A stretch of 64,000 bases of DNA, from the NCBI GenBank assembly GCA_003049465.1, contig PYSS01000094.1:93237-157236 (forward strand), in the 5' to 3' direction. Shown one piece after another: positions 1 through 12,000 of the stretch. Under the pieces are notes generated by a model. That model had not been told where the DNA came from and ran no database searches. It was given only the letters and a program-made list of their open reading frames with translations. Position numbers and translations under genes: made by a program. Source of the DNA: Magnaporthiopsis rhizophila (taxonomy: Eukaryota > Ascomycota > Sordariomycetes > Magnaporthales > Magnaporthaceae). Each line of letters begins with the position of its first letter. The stretch's first letter is position 1.

Positions 1-116
1 TTTTATGGTTTGATTTATTTGCTTTAACTGTCCATTTATTTTGAATGGTAAGCTATTAATAGTATATATTTTGCTTTAAATTTGCCTATTAGGGCCTTCC
101 AAAATTTGCTAATAAA
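1..116 (-). pseudogene. Element 2 integrase, fragment left of element 1
   Basis: Read on the minus strand this continues the integrase of element 2 directly after the fragment at 8003-8232. Removing element 1 joins a DR..LF.SKFW-like region to an AYH..TDGQ..R.NQT-like region (both degenerate), as in the homologous part of element 1 near 5890-6030. The rest of the element 2 integrase, its chromodomain and its 3' LTR lie beyond the left edge of the window. Confidence 0.8.
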
Positions 117-575
117 TGTTACGACCACAGCTGGCAGGGGACAGAAGGGTTGGGAGGCTAAGCCCCAACAGGACGCCTTTACCCCGCAATTGCGCAGGCC
201 AAGGGCCCAGCGATTAAAGCCAGGCTGTAAAGAGAGTCACGTAACATTAGGTGATTTGTGATCTGCTTTACAAATCACAGATTAAAAAAGGTGATTTATG
301 ATTTGCCTTGCAGATTACAGATTAAGGAACCTAATAAGGAGGTTGCCCGCCTATAAATAAAGGCAGGACCTCCGGGCAAAAATAGGTAATTTTAATTAAG
401 GTTTTGGTATCAGTTAACCTAAATTAGCTCCAAAATAACCCTTTGGGCAAGCAATAACAAATAACGTTTTTATCAAACCCTTAAATCACATGTAAAGCGA
501 TTTTGCAAAACCAGTACTGCTTAACACCGCCTTTAGGTGCTTTATTCTAGGAGCAGAAGGTTTATAATTGTAATA
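117..575 (+). repeat. 5' LTR of element 1
   Basis: It begins TGTTACGACC and ends TGTAATA, the RIP-altered form of TGTAACA. The outer (left) half keeps GC-rich sequence shared with other LTRs, while the inner (right) half is full of C-to-T and G-to-A changes relative to the 3' LTR. U3 carries an inverted pair, GTGATTTG at 251-258 and CAAATCAC at 271-278. The R/U5 half matches the LTRs of elements 2 and 3 and the solo LTR. Confidence 0.9.
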
Positions 576-3500
576 TTTTAACTGATCCTGTTTAGCATTT
601 ATTAGAGGTACAAATAATAAATAATTATATCGATTGCAGTTAAAAAAATTAAAATTATTACTATCGATAGCCAGGATTATAATAATCCTGTTACAGTTTT
701 AAAAATCCTCATCGAAAAGTTCGAAAAATTTAAAAAATAATTTAAAACTATTTTTATTTATAGGTTTCCTACTCCGGATAAATATAACGAAAAAAAAGGA
801 AAATTTAAAAAAAATTTTATGAAATGCAAAAGTTATTTTAAATTTTATTAGAACAGTTTCCAAAACAATTACCAAAAAATAGTTTATGCTGCTAGCCGCC
901 TCGATAGCAAAATTAAGGATTAATTCAAGCCCGTATGGGCCGATTATTTTAAAGGAAATAATAAATTAAGCAAATTTACCAAACTAATATTTACAAATTT
1001 CGAAAAGTTTGGCAAAAAAATGGCCAAAATATTTAGGCAAATAAACAAAAAGCAAATGGCCAAAAAAAGTTATTTTAACTGCGCTAAAAAGGACCAGCAT
1101 TTATTTATACCGCTAAATTTTAGCAATTTATTAATAAATTTAACTAAACGGAAAATACCAAAATATTTTAATTTTACCAAAAATAAAAAAATAATATAAA
1201 AAATAAACTGGCCAAAGAAAAAAAGCCTAAAAATTTTGTTAATTATATTATTAAAACCATTCGTATTAATAATAAACTATACGAATAATACCAAACAAAA
1301 AAGGTTAATAATCCCAGCCACTATAATAAAATAATAAAACAAACCAGAAAAAAGCCAAACAATAATAATTTATTATGCATAAAATGCATTTAAAATTTAT
1401 AAATTTATTAATAAGGGTTACGTACCCCTAATAACAAAAAAGCAGCACAGGAAACAGAAGCATGTTAAATAACAAAACGCTAAAAATGGAGGGTATTTTA
1501 AATACGGATAACAGGAATATATTAAAAAGGACTGTCCCCAAAAATAGCAGCAATTTATAATTACCCGATATATGAACCAAAAAAAAGCTTTGTGTTCCGG
1601 AGCCTCGTATACCTGGATATATTGTTTTAATAACGGGTATTTTATGCATAAGCCGAATAAAAATAGGATAGGCTGATACCCTTAATAAAAGATTATTACC
1701 ACCCGGCAATTCAATTGGTTAAAATTTAATTATAACAAATGCAAAGACAAAAAAATAAAAAAATCCGGGAAGCCGAAAAACGAAAGGTTAAATTGGTCGA
1801 ATTGGTTAAATAAAATACCCACAATAATCGAGCTTAAAGGGTTAAAAAGGCAAAAAACGCCAGAATCGGCCGGTGCGCTTGCCAAAAGCAATATCGAGGC
1901 TTTACAAAAAAAATAACGCGCGCTTCAGCAAATACTAGCAATTTTAAAAGAATTATCGATCCAAAAAAAATATTGGATATTTTTAGCAAAAAAGGAAATT
2001 TTAATACCGATATTAGGATTAACCAAAAACCGTTTGGATAAATATATTTAACCAAAAGGCCAAAAAAAATCTCGAATTGGGCAAGTTTTGGGTATTTATA
2101 AAAGCAGGCCCCAATAAAATCCAAAAATAGCATATCGAAATAATAAATATAAGAAAAACATATACCGTGTATTAAGGTTAAGGCAAAGCATCTTACCAAA
2201 AAATTTACACCTATACCCATAAAATATTAATATATTTGTTATTTAAAACGTGGCCCAACGATCCGAAAAAATCCGAAAACCGCAAATTATACCGCAAAAT
2301 GCTTGCAATAAAAAATAATAAATAGCGCCTAAATTAAGGCCGAAATAACCAAACCATTATTTATTATAAAAAATATATATATTAAATACGGTACTAGGAA
2401 AATAATCCATTTTTATACCAGCAAAACTATATAATTGTAAAGGATTATAAAAATCTGGCGGTAAATAGCCCCGGGTATGCTGGAATTTTTTGGGCAAAAT
2501 GCTTATATCATGCTTATAGCGATTATTTATTTAAAAAGCTAAAAAACGATTGGTTCCCAGTAAGGAATAATAAAAAGCCTCGGGGCCTGCCCAGGTGGGA
2601 GTGGCAATTATCTAAATAGCAAATTATATTATATAACCGTATTAAAAAAACAGTAATATTTGTCTTAGCACTTTATTATTTTGTGATATATATAGCAAAA
2701 TTGCTTCCGTATTATGCGTATAAAAAAGCAAAATATAAGCGCCACGCCGAAAAAAAGCTAAAAATTGGCAAACTGGACAGTTTTATCCTAATTACCAGTA
2801 CAAACCAAAAAATTAGGGTATTTTACCGGAATAAAGGTCCGGTATAGACAAAAAAAAAACGAATCAAAAAAATCCTAGCAAAAATTATAAATAATTATTT
2901 ATATTATATTAGGAAAATAATCAGGTGGCAAAAATAATAGTTAATAATAATAATCGATTGCGAATCTAATAAAAATTATATTATACCAGGAACGGTAATA
3001 AAGTACGGTATACCGATATATTGGAAATAATAATTATACGGTTTTGGAACCGTAAAAAAAGCGGTTATTTATAATAGCGGAATAATCGATTTAAAAATAA
3101 ATTGATTTAGGTTTAAAATTACAGGGAAAATTTGCAAAATTACCCTAAATATTATAAATATAAAAAAAACCTGGTTTTGGGTTTCCCCTGGTTTAAAAGT
3201 TTAATTTTTTAATAAATTAAATTTTGGAGGAAATTTAATAAAAAAAGTTATTATTGGAAAATAAGGAAGGCCAATAGCCACGGGCCCTGAATTATAAAAA
3301 ACAAAAACCAAACAGGGTTATTATAATAATAGCAGAATTTGATAATTAACCCTGGCAAATTGCATTAACGGATTTGCAATTATCAGGCAATATCGGCCTT
3401 AATAACAAAAAATTTAAAAATAAGGGCAAAATTATAAAAAAAATTATAATTAAAACTATAATTTAGAAAAAACCATAACCAAAATTAATAATCAAAAAAC

Positions 3501-6500
3501 AAAAATAATAAAAGATTATAACCATAATTATAATTTATTTAATAAATAGGCATATCAATATTTAAAAAATGTTCCCGAAAAATATTATCGGTACTGGAGG
3601 CTGTTCCAAAAAAAATTTTGGGAACAGGATTTCCGAAATACGGACCGTTTAATTATAAAACCAAGCTTAAACCAAAAATATAATTTAATTATCAAAAGCT
3701 GTACCGGTTAAACCCCAAACAATAAAAATTATTACAAAAATAATTTACAGAAAACCTGAAATAAAGCATTATCCGATTTACGGATTCTCTTATAAGATAT
3801 AAAATATTGTTCATCTTTAAAAAAAAACAAAAAAACGGATATATATCGATTGCCGTCCGCTAAATAAGGCTATAATAAAAGATCGGTATCCTTTACTTTT
3901 TATCGATAAGTTACAAAACAAACTTGGCAAAGCCAAATAATTTATGGTTGTTACAATCACAGACCTTCTGCTCCTAGGGTAGGGCACCTAGGGGCGGTGT
4001 TGAGCAGTAATGGGTCTTGCAAGATCGCCTTGCACGCGGTCTGGGGTCTGGTAGGAACGTTGTCTGTTATTGCTTACCTAAGGGGGTGCTTTGGAGCTAA
4101 CTTAGGTTGACTGATGCCGAGGCCTCGGTTAAGATTACCTTAGTACCTGGGAAACCCATCCTTCTTATAGTCGGATACTTCCCTATTAAAGTTCCTTGTG
4201 GATCTGTTGTCTTTGCCAACAGATCCAGAGATCCTCCTGGAATCACGTGACCTACCGCGCTGCCCCGCCGCGGGGTTGAGGCACAGCGCTGGGGGTTAGC
4301 CCTAGCCCTCCTGTCCCCTCCGGGCGTAGCGCGGTCGTAACAATGGTTTTAAACTTATGCAAAATATATAACTTATTAAAAATTAAAAAAAAATAATTTA
4401 AAAACTGCTTTCCGGACCCGATTAGAAATATATAAGTTATTAATAATATTTTTTGGGTTTATTAATGCACCAGCCACATTCCAGCGAATAATTAACCATA
4501 TATTGCAAAAATATTTGAATATTTTTGTATTTGCTTATCTGAATAATATCCTGATTTTTTCAAAAATGCTAAAAAAGTATAAAAAATATATACACAAAAT
4601 CCTGCAAAAGCTGCAAAATGCAAAATTTTTAGTTAAACCCGAAAAATATAAATAGCATATATAAAAAGTTATTTTTTTAAAATATATAATTATACCGGAT
4701 CAAATACGGATAAATTTAAAAAAGTACAGGCTATAAAAAAATAGCCCAAATTAACTAGTATTAAAAAAATACGGGGCTTTTTGGGCTTTTTGAACTTTTA
4801 CCAATGATTTATCCGGAATTTTAGCAAAATGGCGTTTTTATTTACAAACTTTACCAAAAATAACCACCAGTTTTATTAGGAAATGCAAAAACAAAAAGCT
4901 TTTAACCTGCTAAAAAAAATTATAATACAGGAACCAGTATTAGTTTTATTAAACCTAAACAAATTTTTTAAAATTAAAACCAACGTATCGGATTTTGCGA
5001 TCGGGGCCCAATTTAATTAACAAAATAATAACAAAAAGCTGCATCTTTGCGCTTTTTTATTATATAAATTTAAAGGACCGAAATTAAATTATCCAATCCA
5101 TAATAAAAAGTTTATGGTTATTATTCGAGCAATAAAAAATAAAAAATATATTTGCGCCAAGCAAACTATTAATTAATGGTTTATATTAATCACAAAAACC
5201 TGGCACATTTTATTATTTACCAAATACTAAACAAATAACAAATCCAATAAAGCTAATATTTCCAGGATTATAATTTTAGGATTAAATATAAAAAAGGGTC
5301 AGAAAACGGACAAATAAACGCTTTAAACCGCTAACCGGACCATAAAAACAAAATACCACCAAAAACACACACAATTCTAACACAAAAACCAACCAAATTT
5401 TTGGTCCCAGCATAATAGGTACTAATAAAAACCATGCTTTAAAAAAAATAAACCTTTAAAAAAATGCAGCAAATTTATGGCCAGGTGGCCCATAAATATC
5501 AAAAATAACCAAAACCTGGAAAAAACTGCAATAATACCATAAATTTATCGAAATCCGAGCCACAATTCCAAAAGCAATTAAAAATTGCAAAACCTGCGCC
5601 AAAAATAAAGCCAACCGGCACAAACCTTACGAATTATTTTAACCTTTGCCAGTATTTAATAAGGCATAGCAAAAAATTACAATAAATTTTATGGTTAAAA
5701 TTCCTAAATTAAAAAAATCTTTAACAAACATCCAGTACAATAGCATTTTAATAATGGTAAATAGGTTTACCAAATATGCTTTGTTCCTATTTTATAAAAA
5801 AAGCAGCGATATTATAAAATTAGCATATATTTTTATCAAAAATATGATTTTAAAATACGGGATATCTAATAAACTGATCACGGACCGAAATAAACTATTT
5901 ATTAGTAAATTTTGAAAAGTTTTAATGGCCAAATTTGAAATAAAACACGCGCTATTAACAGCCTATCATCCCGAAACGGATAAATAAACGGAACGAACAA
6001 ACCAAACTATAAAGCAATATTTATACCATTATATCAATTATAAACAAATTAAGTAGGTATAATTATTTTTTATAGCCCAGTTTATTTATAACAGTTCGGT
6101 ATACAAAAGTATAAAAGTTACACTATTTTTTGAAAATTACGGATTTATACTTACGGTATACAAAAAACCCAAAACTGAAAAAAATGCTCCAATAGCGGAA
6201 ATATAAATTACCAAAATAATTAAATTATATAAATACCTGCAAAAAAAGCTTAAAAAGCTTCGAAAATGCATATTTACCCAAACAAATAAAAAAACCTTAA
6301 AAAACCAATCTTTAAAAAAATAGCGTTTATTTTTGTGCTGCAATATTAAAATAAAACGGCTAAATAACAAATTGGATCACAAAAAATTCGGACCGTTCAG
6401 GATTAAAAAAATAATTTTGCTAATTAATTACGAATTTTAATTACCACTAATTATAAAAATTTATTTCGTTTTTTATATTTTTTTGTTAAAACCGGCACCG

Positions 6501-7537
6501 CCTGGTTCGGAAAGCACGAAATTAATAAAAATTAACCCAAATTAAAAATGGGAAATCGAGGAAATTTTTAATAATAAGGTATGCTATTACAAATGGTAAT
6601 ATTTGGTTAAATAGGCAGGATATAAGCATAAATATAATACGTGGGAAAAAAAATAAACCTTAAAAATTACCAAAATATTTTACAAAAATATCGGCAAAAA
6701 TAATTATAATAAAGTTAGCAAAAAAAACGCATTAAACGAGCAAAAAAAGTATAAACCTTTTCGCTTATTTAATTAGGTTATACTGGAAATCGAACCCAAA
6801 ACTTTTTGTTTAAAAAAATAAATGCGCTATTATTACGCTATACAACCGAAAAAAAAAATTATTAAAAAAAAAATAATTAATTTAACTAAAAAAAACAAGC
6901 AAATTAAAATTAAAAATAACCTTAAAGCTTGTTTAGTTAAAAGGAAATAAAAAAAATAAAAAACAGGAATAAAAAGCACAGCAAAAGCCGTTACGGCTGT
7001 TTTAGCTTTTTCCCGTTTAATATATTTTAATTTTTCCATATTATTAATATTCCGAAACAGCGCGTGCAATTATTATTTTAACCAAAGGTTTTTTTGCTTT
7101 TGCAAACGTTCCAACCGGTTATTAAAAGCATAATGCTTATTTTTAATAGCCCGAATAGCCATTTCCAACTATTGGTACTGCTAATTAATAAAACGAAACT
7201 GGTTGGGTATCGGGCCAAAAATGTTGCATTTAAAACAATTAATGCAAAAATATGTTATATAATGCGATAAATTTTAAAAAAAGCGTTATATTTTGCCCGT
7301 TTGAGAACCTTGTAATAATAAGTGCAGAAGGGCATAATGATAGCTAATAAAAAGATAATAACTAGGAGATTTTTCCAACGGAGTGTTAAAAAAAACTGTC
7401 GATTTACGCTTTTGTACCTGACCAAACATTTTGTTAGGGTAAAAAAAAAGCAGGAAAATAAGGGAGAAGCATGCACCGTTAAAAAAGGGTAACTGAACAT
7501 ATAGCCAAAAGAACTTGGCCTAAAAAAAGGGACCTGA
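576..7537 (+). pseudogene. Degenerate gag-pol of element 1
   Basis: Broken polyprotein with recognisable pieces. Gag lies at about 600-1750; its zinc knuckle near 1490-1540 keeps the spacing but has Tyr in place of two Cys and the His. Reverse transcriptase starts near 3830, is interrupted by the solo LTR and resumes to about 4600; the catalytic YLDD motif reads YLNN near 4533-4550. RNase H follows to about 5250. The integrase core is best preserved at 5691-5915, with NRFTKYA where DRFTKYA is expected. A chromodomain lies near 6551-6650. The Asp-to-Asn changes are G-to-A, as RIP predicts. From about 6830 to 7537 is a poorly recognisable 3' region. Confidence 0.85.
3949..4342 (-). repeat. Solo LTR inserted in element 1 reverse transcriptase
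   Basis: A 394-bp TG...CA sequence flanked by the 5-bp duplication ATGGT (3944-3948 and 4343-4347). On the minus strand it starts TGTTACGACC and ends with the same R/U5 as element 1 (...GATTGTAACA). It is GC-normal and shows little or no RIP, unlike the DNA on both sides. Its U3 differs from element 1 and has a perfect 10-bp inverted repeat, GGATCTGTTG (4200-4209) and CAACAGATCC (4217-4226). It probably arose by LTR-LTR recombination that removed the internal part of an insertion. Confidence 0.93.
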
Positions 7538-7997
7538 TATTATAACCATAACTGGCAGGGGATAAAAGGGTTAAAAGGCTAAGCCCCAATAGGATGCTTT
7601 TACCCCGCAATTGCGCAGGCCAAAGGCCTAGCAACCAAAGCCAAGCTGTAAAAAAAATCACGTGATATTAAGGTAATTTGTGATCTGCTTTATAAATCAC
7701 AGATCAAGAAAGGTGATTTGTGATTTGCCTTGCAGATCACAGATTAAGGAACCTAATAAGGAGGTTGCCCGCTTATAAGTAGGGGCAGGACCTCCGGGCA
7801 AAAACAGGTAGTTTTAACTGAGGCTTCGGCATCAGTTAACCTAAGTTAGCTCCAAGGCAACCCTTTGGGCAAGCAATAACAGATAACGTTCCTACCAGAC
7901 CCCCAGATCACGTGCAAGGCGATCTTGCAAGACCAGTACTGTTTAATACCGCCCCTAGGTGCCCTACCCTAGGAGCAGAAGGCCTGTGATTGTAACA
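7538..7997 (+). repeat. 3' LTR of element 1
   Basis: Its start reads TATTATAACC, a RIP-mutated TGTTACGACC. Its right half is nearly undamaged and ends GATTGTAACA. This is the mirror image of the damage in the 5' LTR, so in both LTRs the side facing the element interior is mutated and the outer side is spared. It is followed by the target duplication ATAAA at 7998-8002. Confidence 0.92.
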
Positions 7998-8232
7998 ATA
8001 AATAGCTTGTTTTAATCTATAATCAGCTTATTAAGTATTCCGTATTTTAAAATCACGTTCTGGATAAAAATATATATTAGCTTTATAATATTACTGCTTT
8101 TTTTATAAAATAAAAATAAGGTATATTTGATAAGCCTGTTTATTATTATTAGGATATTATTGTATTGGACATTTATTAAGGGCTTTTTCGATTTAGGAAA
8201 TTTAACCACAAAATTTATTATAACTTTTTGCC

Positions 8233-8305
8233 GCCCCTGTGGTGCAGTGGTTTAGCACCGGGGGGACCTTCTCGAAGGTTGCGGGTTCAACTCCCGCCGG
8301 GGGCA
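8233..8305 (+). tRNA. tRNA-like head (probable pseudogene) of the insert
   Basis: A 73-nt cloverleaf-like sequence. The 7-bp acceptor stem GCCCCTG/CGGGGGC pairs completely with one T-G pair. The D stem is GTGC/GCAC, and the T arm is GCGGG-TTCAACT-CCCGC. Box A (TGGTGCAGTGG) matches the consensus and box B (GGTTCAACTCC) differs at one base. The anticodon arm is abnormal: the best stem (ACCTT/AAGGT) leaves a 4-nt loop, or an 8-nt loop with CTC if the stem is shortened, so no anticodon is assigned. CCA is encoded at 8306-8308, which nuclear tRNA genes normally lack. It probably promotes transcription of the insert rather than decoding. Confidence 0.55.
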
Positions 8306-9070
8306 CCAGGTTTTTATATTTCGCGCAAACATTACACCCAAAAAAAACCTTAAACCACCCCAACATTTCCCCACACGTAACAAATCCAAAAATCGCCTCA
8401 CAAATAACAACAGCCCTTATCAATCAAAAACCTATCAAAAGGAAAAAAACGTAACTCCATATCGACCCAGGCAAAAGCCACTCGTTAGGCTTGCATTACG
8501 GGATCCCTTTTTCGAACCGTGCAATTAATACCCGCATATAAAAAATAAAAAAACAAATAAGCACAAGGATAAACTGGATTAATTCACCGGAATAAACTGT
8601 ACCAAAATCGCCCCTAAAAGGAAATATCGATAAAATAATGCCCGGATAATAAAGCGGGGGAAATAAAAAAAGTATCGGAGGAAGCGAAAAGGTGCACCGT
8701 TGAGGCGGCGGGTCTTGGAAAAGAAATAAGGCTTGTGAAAAAGGCCGTGCTTGGCCAGGGTCAAACAAAATAAATGGGTAAAAGGGAGAATATAAAAAAC
8801 CCACAGCAATCCCGCAAATAAACACGCTTATAATTGTGCCAATTGGGTTCGGTACGCTTATAATTATATTTGTTTAATTATTAACGCTTAAATAGGTATA
8901 AACTGATTAATTAGCATAAAGCAAATGCGAATAAGAGGAAAAATGCTAAACGTGGGAAAAGTTTAATCCGGCCCTGTGCAAAGGAACGGTTACCCCCCCA
9001 AAAAAATGTATCAAGATAGGTAGTTACTCCCCATGGCTTATATAAGTCGAAAGGGGTAAATAAATTTATA
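8233..9070 (+). mobile_element. SINE-like insert with tRNA-like head
   Basis: A foreign block of about 830 bp lies inside the element 2 integrase, flanked by an exact 14-bp direct repeat TATAACTTTTTGCC (8219-8232 and 9071-9084). The match extends to about 22 bp with one extra base on the right. Removing the block and one repeat restores the integrase alignment to element 1. The tRNA-like sequence begins at the first base after the left repeat. Long target duplications and a flush Pol III-type 5' head are SINE hallmarks. The body is A-rich and shows no conserved protein, and the 3' end runs into a short TAAATAAA-type tail. It is longer than typical SINEs and could be a composite non-autonomous element. 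Confidence 0.72.
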
Positions 9071-12000
9071 TATAACTTTTTGCCAGGCTTTATTAAACGC
9101 TGGTAAGGGTTAAAGCAATTTATAAGGTTTGTATTCGCTGGCTTTATTTTTGGCGCAGTTTTTGTAATTTTATTATTATTTTAAGGATCATGGTTCGGGT
9201 TTCGGTGAATTTATGGCATTATTTTAATTTTTTCCAGGTTTTGGTAACTTTTTGGTATTTATAAATTATTTGGCTATAAATTTGCTGGATTTTTAGGGGT
9301 TTTATTCCTTTTAAGGTACGGTTTTTGCCAGCACCTATTATACTGGAACCAAAAGCCCGTTTAGCTTTTATATTAAAATTATATGCATTTTTGGTGTCAT
9401 TTTATCCTTATGGTTTGGCCGGCAGCTTAAAGCATTTGCCTTTCCATTCTTTAAACCTTTTTTATATTTAATCCGGAAATTATATTTTTGGAGGAACTGG
9501 TTTTATCGGATTTATTATTTATTTAGGGTTTGACAGGTAATAAAATATGCAAAATTTTTATAATCCGTATGGATTATAACCTAATAATTTATTTGGCATA
9601 AATATATGTTTTTTTTTCAATACTCGGATAATTATAAATTTTTATTATAAATTGGGTAATTTAATTCCGGGTTGTTAAATTTATACAATAGAAAGGCGCA
9701 AAAATGCAACCTTTTGTCTTTATTTTATTAAGTAAATTATGCTTCGATCGCAAAATTTAACGCATTGATTTCGATTTCGAAAGGTTTATTTAGGTCTGGT
9801 AATATTAATACTGGTTTTTATATTATAACCTTTTTTAACAGGTTAAAAATCTTTTATTTTTGCATTTCCCAATAAAACGGGGTATTATTTTTGGTAAATT
9901 TTATAAATAAAAATATTAATTTGCTAAAATTTTGAATAAACCAATAATAAAATTTCAGGAAGCCCAAAAAACCTTATATTTCTTTAATATTAGTTAATTT
10001 GGGTTATTTTTTTATTATTTGTACCTTTTTTGGTTTTATCCGTATTTATTCCAATATAATTCTATACTTTAAAAAAGTAACCTTTTGTATATGCTATGCG
10101 CATTTTTCGGGTTTAATTAGGAGCTTTGCATTTTGCAGCTTTTGCAAAACCTTATATATATATATTTCTTATATTTTTCCAATATATTTGTAATATATGG
10201 TTAATTATTCGTTAAAATATAGCGGGTACATTGGTAAATCCGAAGGTTATTACCAATAATTTGTATATGCTTAGCCTGGTTCGGAAAGCGGTTTTTTATT
10301 ATTATTTTTTTTAAGTTTTAATAGATTATATGCTTTGCGTAAATCTAAAACCATAAATTATTTGGCCTTGCCGAGCCTATTTTATAATTTATTAATAAAA
10401 AATAAAGGATATCGATCCTTTATTATAACCTTATTTAATAAATAATAATCGATATATATATATATTTTTTCCATTATTTTTAGGTATAAATAATATCCCG
10501 TATTCCATAAAAAAATCTAACGATCGGATAATATCTTATTTTAGGTTTTCCGCAAATTATTCGCATAATAACCTTTGCCATTTAGGGTTTAGCCGGTACA
10601 GTTTTTAATAATTAAATTATATTTCGGGTTTAAGCTTTATTTTGTAATCGAACGGTTTATATTCCGGAAATATTTTTTCCAAATTTTTTTTTGGAATAAT
10701 TTCCAATACCTATGGTACTTTTTAGGAATATTCTTTAAATATTATCATGCTTATTTATTAAGCAAATCGCAGCTTTGGTTGCAATTTTTTATTATTTCCG
10801 TTCCTTAATTCCCAACTTTAATTGCACCCTTTTTTGGTTTTGCAATTTTAATTATAATTTTTTTTATAATATTATTTTTTTAATTGGGGGATTTTTGCTA
10901 TTAAGGCCAATATTACCTGGTAATTGCAAATTTATAGTATAATTTGCCAATGTTAATTGCCAAAATTTTACTGTTATTATAATAACCTTGTCCGGCCTTT
11001 ATTTTTTATTGCTCGTGGCCCGTAAGTATTAGGCATTTTCAGGTATTAATAATAATTCCCTCTAATAAATTTCCTCCGAAACCCAGTTTACCAGAGAATT
11101 ATATTTTTTAAACCAAAAACAAACGCAAAATTAGGTTTTTTTCTCTTATGTTTATAATATTCAGGCTAACCTTGCAAATTTTCCCTAATATTTCGAACTT
11201 AAATCAATTGATTTTTGAATTAATTATTTTGCTCTTATAAATAATTGGTTTTTTTTAAAATTTTAAAATTATATGGCTATTATTTTCAATATATCGGAAT
11301 ACCCTATTTTGCTATTATTTCAAATATAAAATAATTTTTTATTAAATCCGTAATCGACTATAACAATTAATTATTATCCTTGCCAATACACCATTTTCCA
11401 GATATAAAATGGATAACTGGTTATAATTTTTATTAGGGTTATTTTGGTTTATTTTTTTCGTCCATTTCGGGCCCTTTTTCTGGTTGGATTTTTTAATTTT
11501 TCAGCTTATATTAGTAATTAGGATAAAAGCATCCGACCTGTTAATTTTTGGCTTTCCTTTTTATATAAACCTTATATTTTACCTTTTTGCAAATATAATA
11601 TAAAAATAACCGTATTATGTATATTATAAAGTATTTATATATTAAAACAAATACGGCGTTTTTTCGATATAATTTTGTAATATAATATATTATTTAAGCA
11701 ATTATTATTCTTGTTTTGGTAAATTTTGGGGCTTTGTGCCATTTCTTTTTTAAAAAAAACAGTTATTTTTTAGCTTTTTGGATAAATAATTACTGCAGGT
11801 ATTATAAAAATATTTTGCCAAAAAAAACCCGTATATTTTTGGCTATTTATTATTGTATTTTTATTATCCTTTTTAATTATATAAGGTTATTAGTATAGGA
11901 ATGGATTATCCTTTTAATACCGTATTTGGTATATATTTTTCCGTAATAAATAATGATTTAATTATTCCAGCCCTAGTTTAGGTATTAACCATTATCTTTT

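Larger units (their letters stand above)
117..7997 (+). mobile_element. Element 1: RIP-mutated Ty3/Gypsy chromovirus
   Basis: A complete LTR retrotransposon by structure. It has a 459-bp 5' LTR (117-575), a 460-bp 3' LTR (7538-7997) and the 5-bp target duplication ATAAA at 112-116 and 7998-8002. The total of 7,881 bp includes a later 394-bp solo LTR insertion. Domain order is gag with a zinc knuckle, reverse transcriptase, RNase H, integrase and a C-terminal chromodomain, which is the chromovirus order. It sits inside the integrase of antisense element 2, whose reading resumes across the insertion when element 1 is removed. It is dead: many stops, and catalytic Asp codons are changed to Asn. 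Confidence 0.92.

Noticed and set aside
1428..2220. Minus-strand frames of 93 and 128 codons in element 1
   Set aside because: They are hydrophobic shadows opposite A-rich gag sequence. The plus strand aligns with gag of elements 3 and 4.
8233..8305. A functional nuclear tRNA gene
   Set aside because: The anticodon arm does not fold normally, CCA is encoded, and the sequence is flush with a target duplication, so a retroposon head is more likely.
8202..8454. Two overlapping small frames across the tRNA-like sequence
   Set aside because: Their residues are translations of the tRNA arms and A-rich tail; there is no protein signal.
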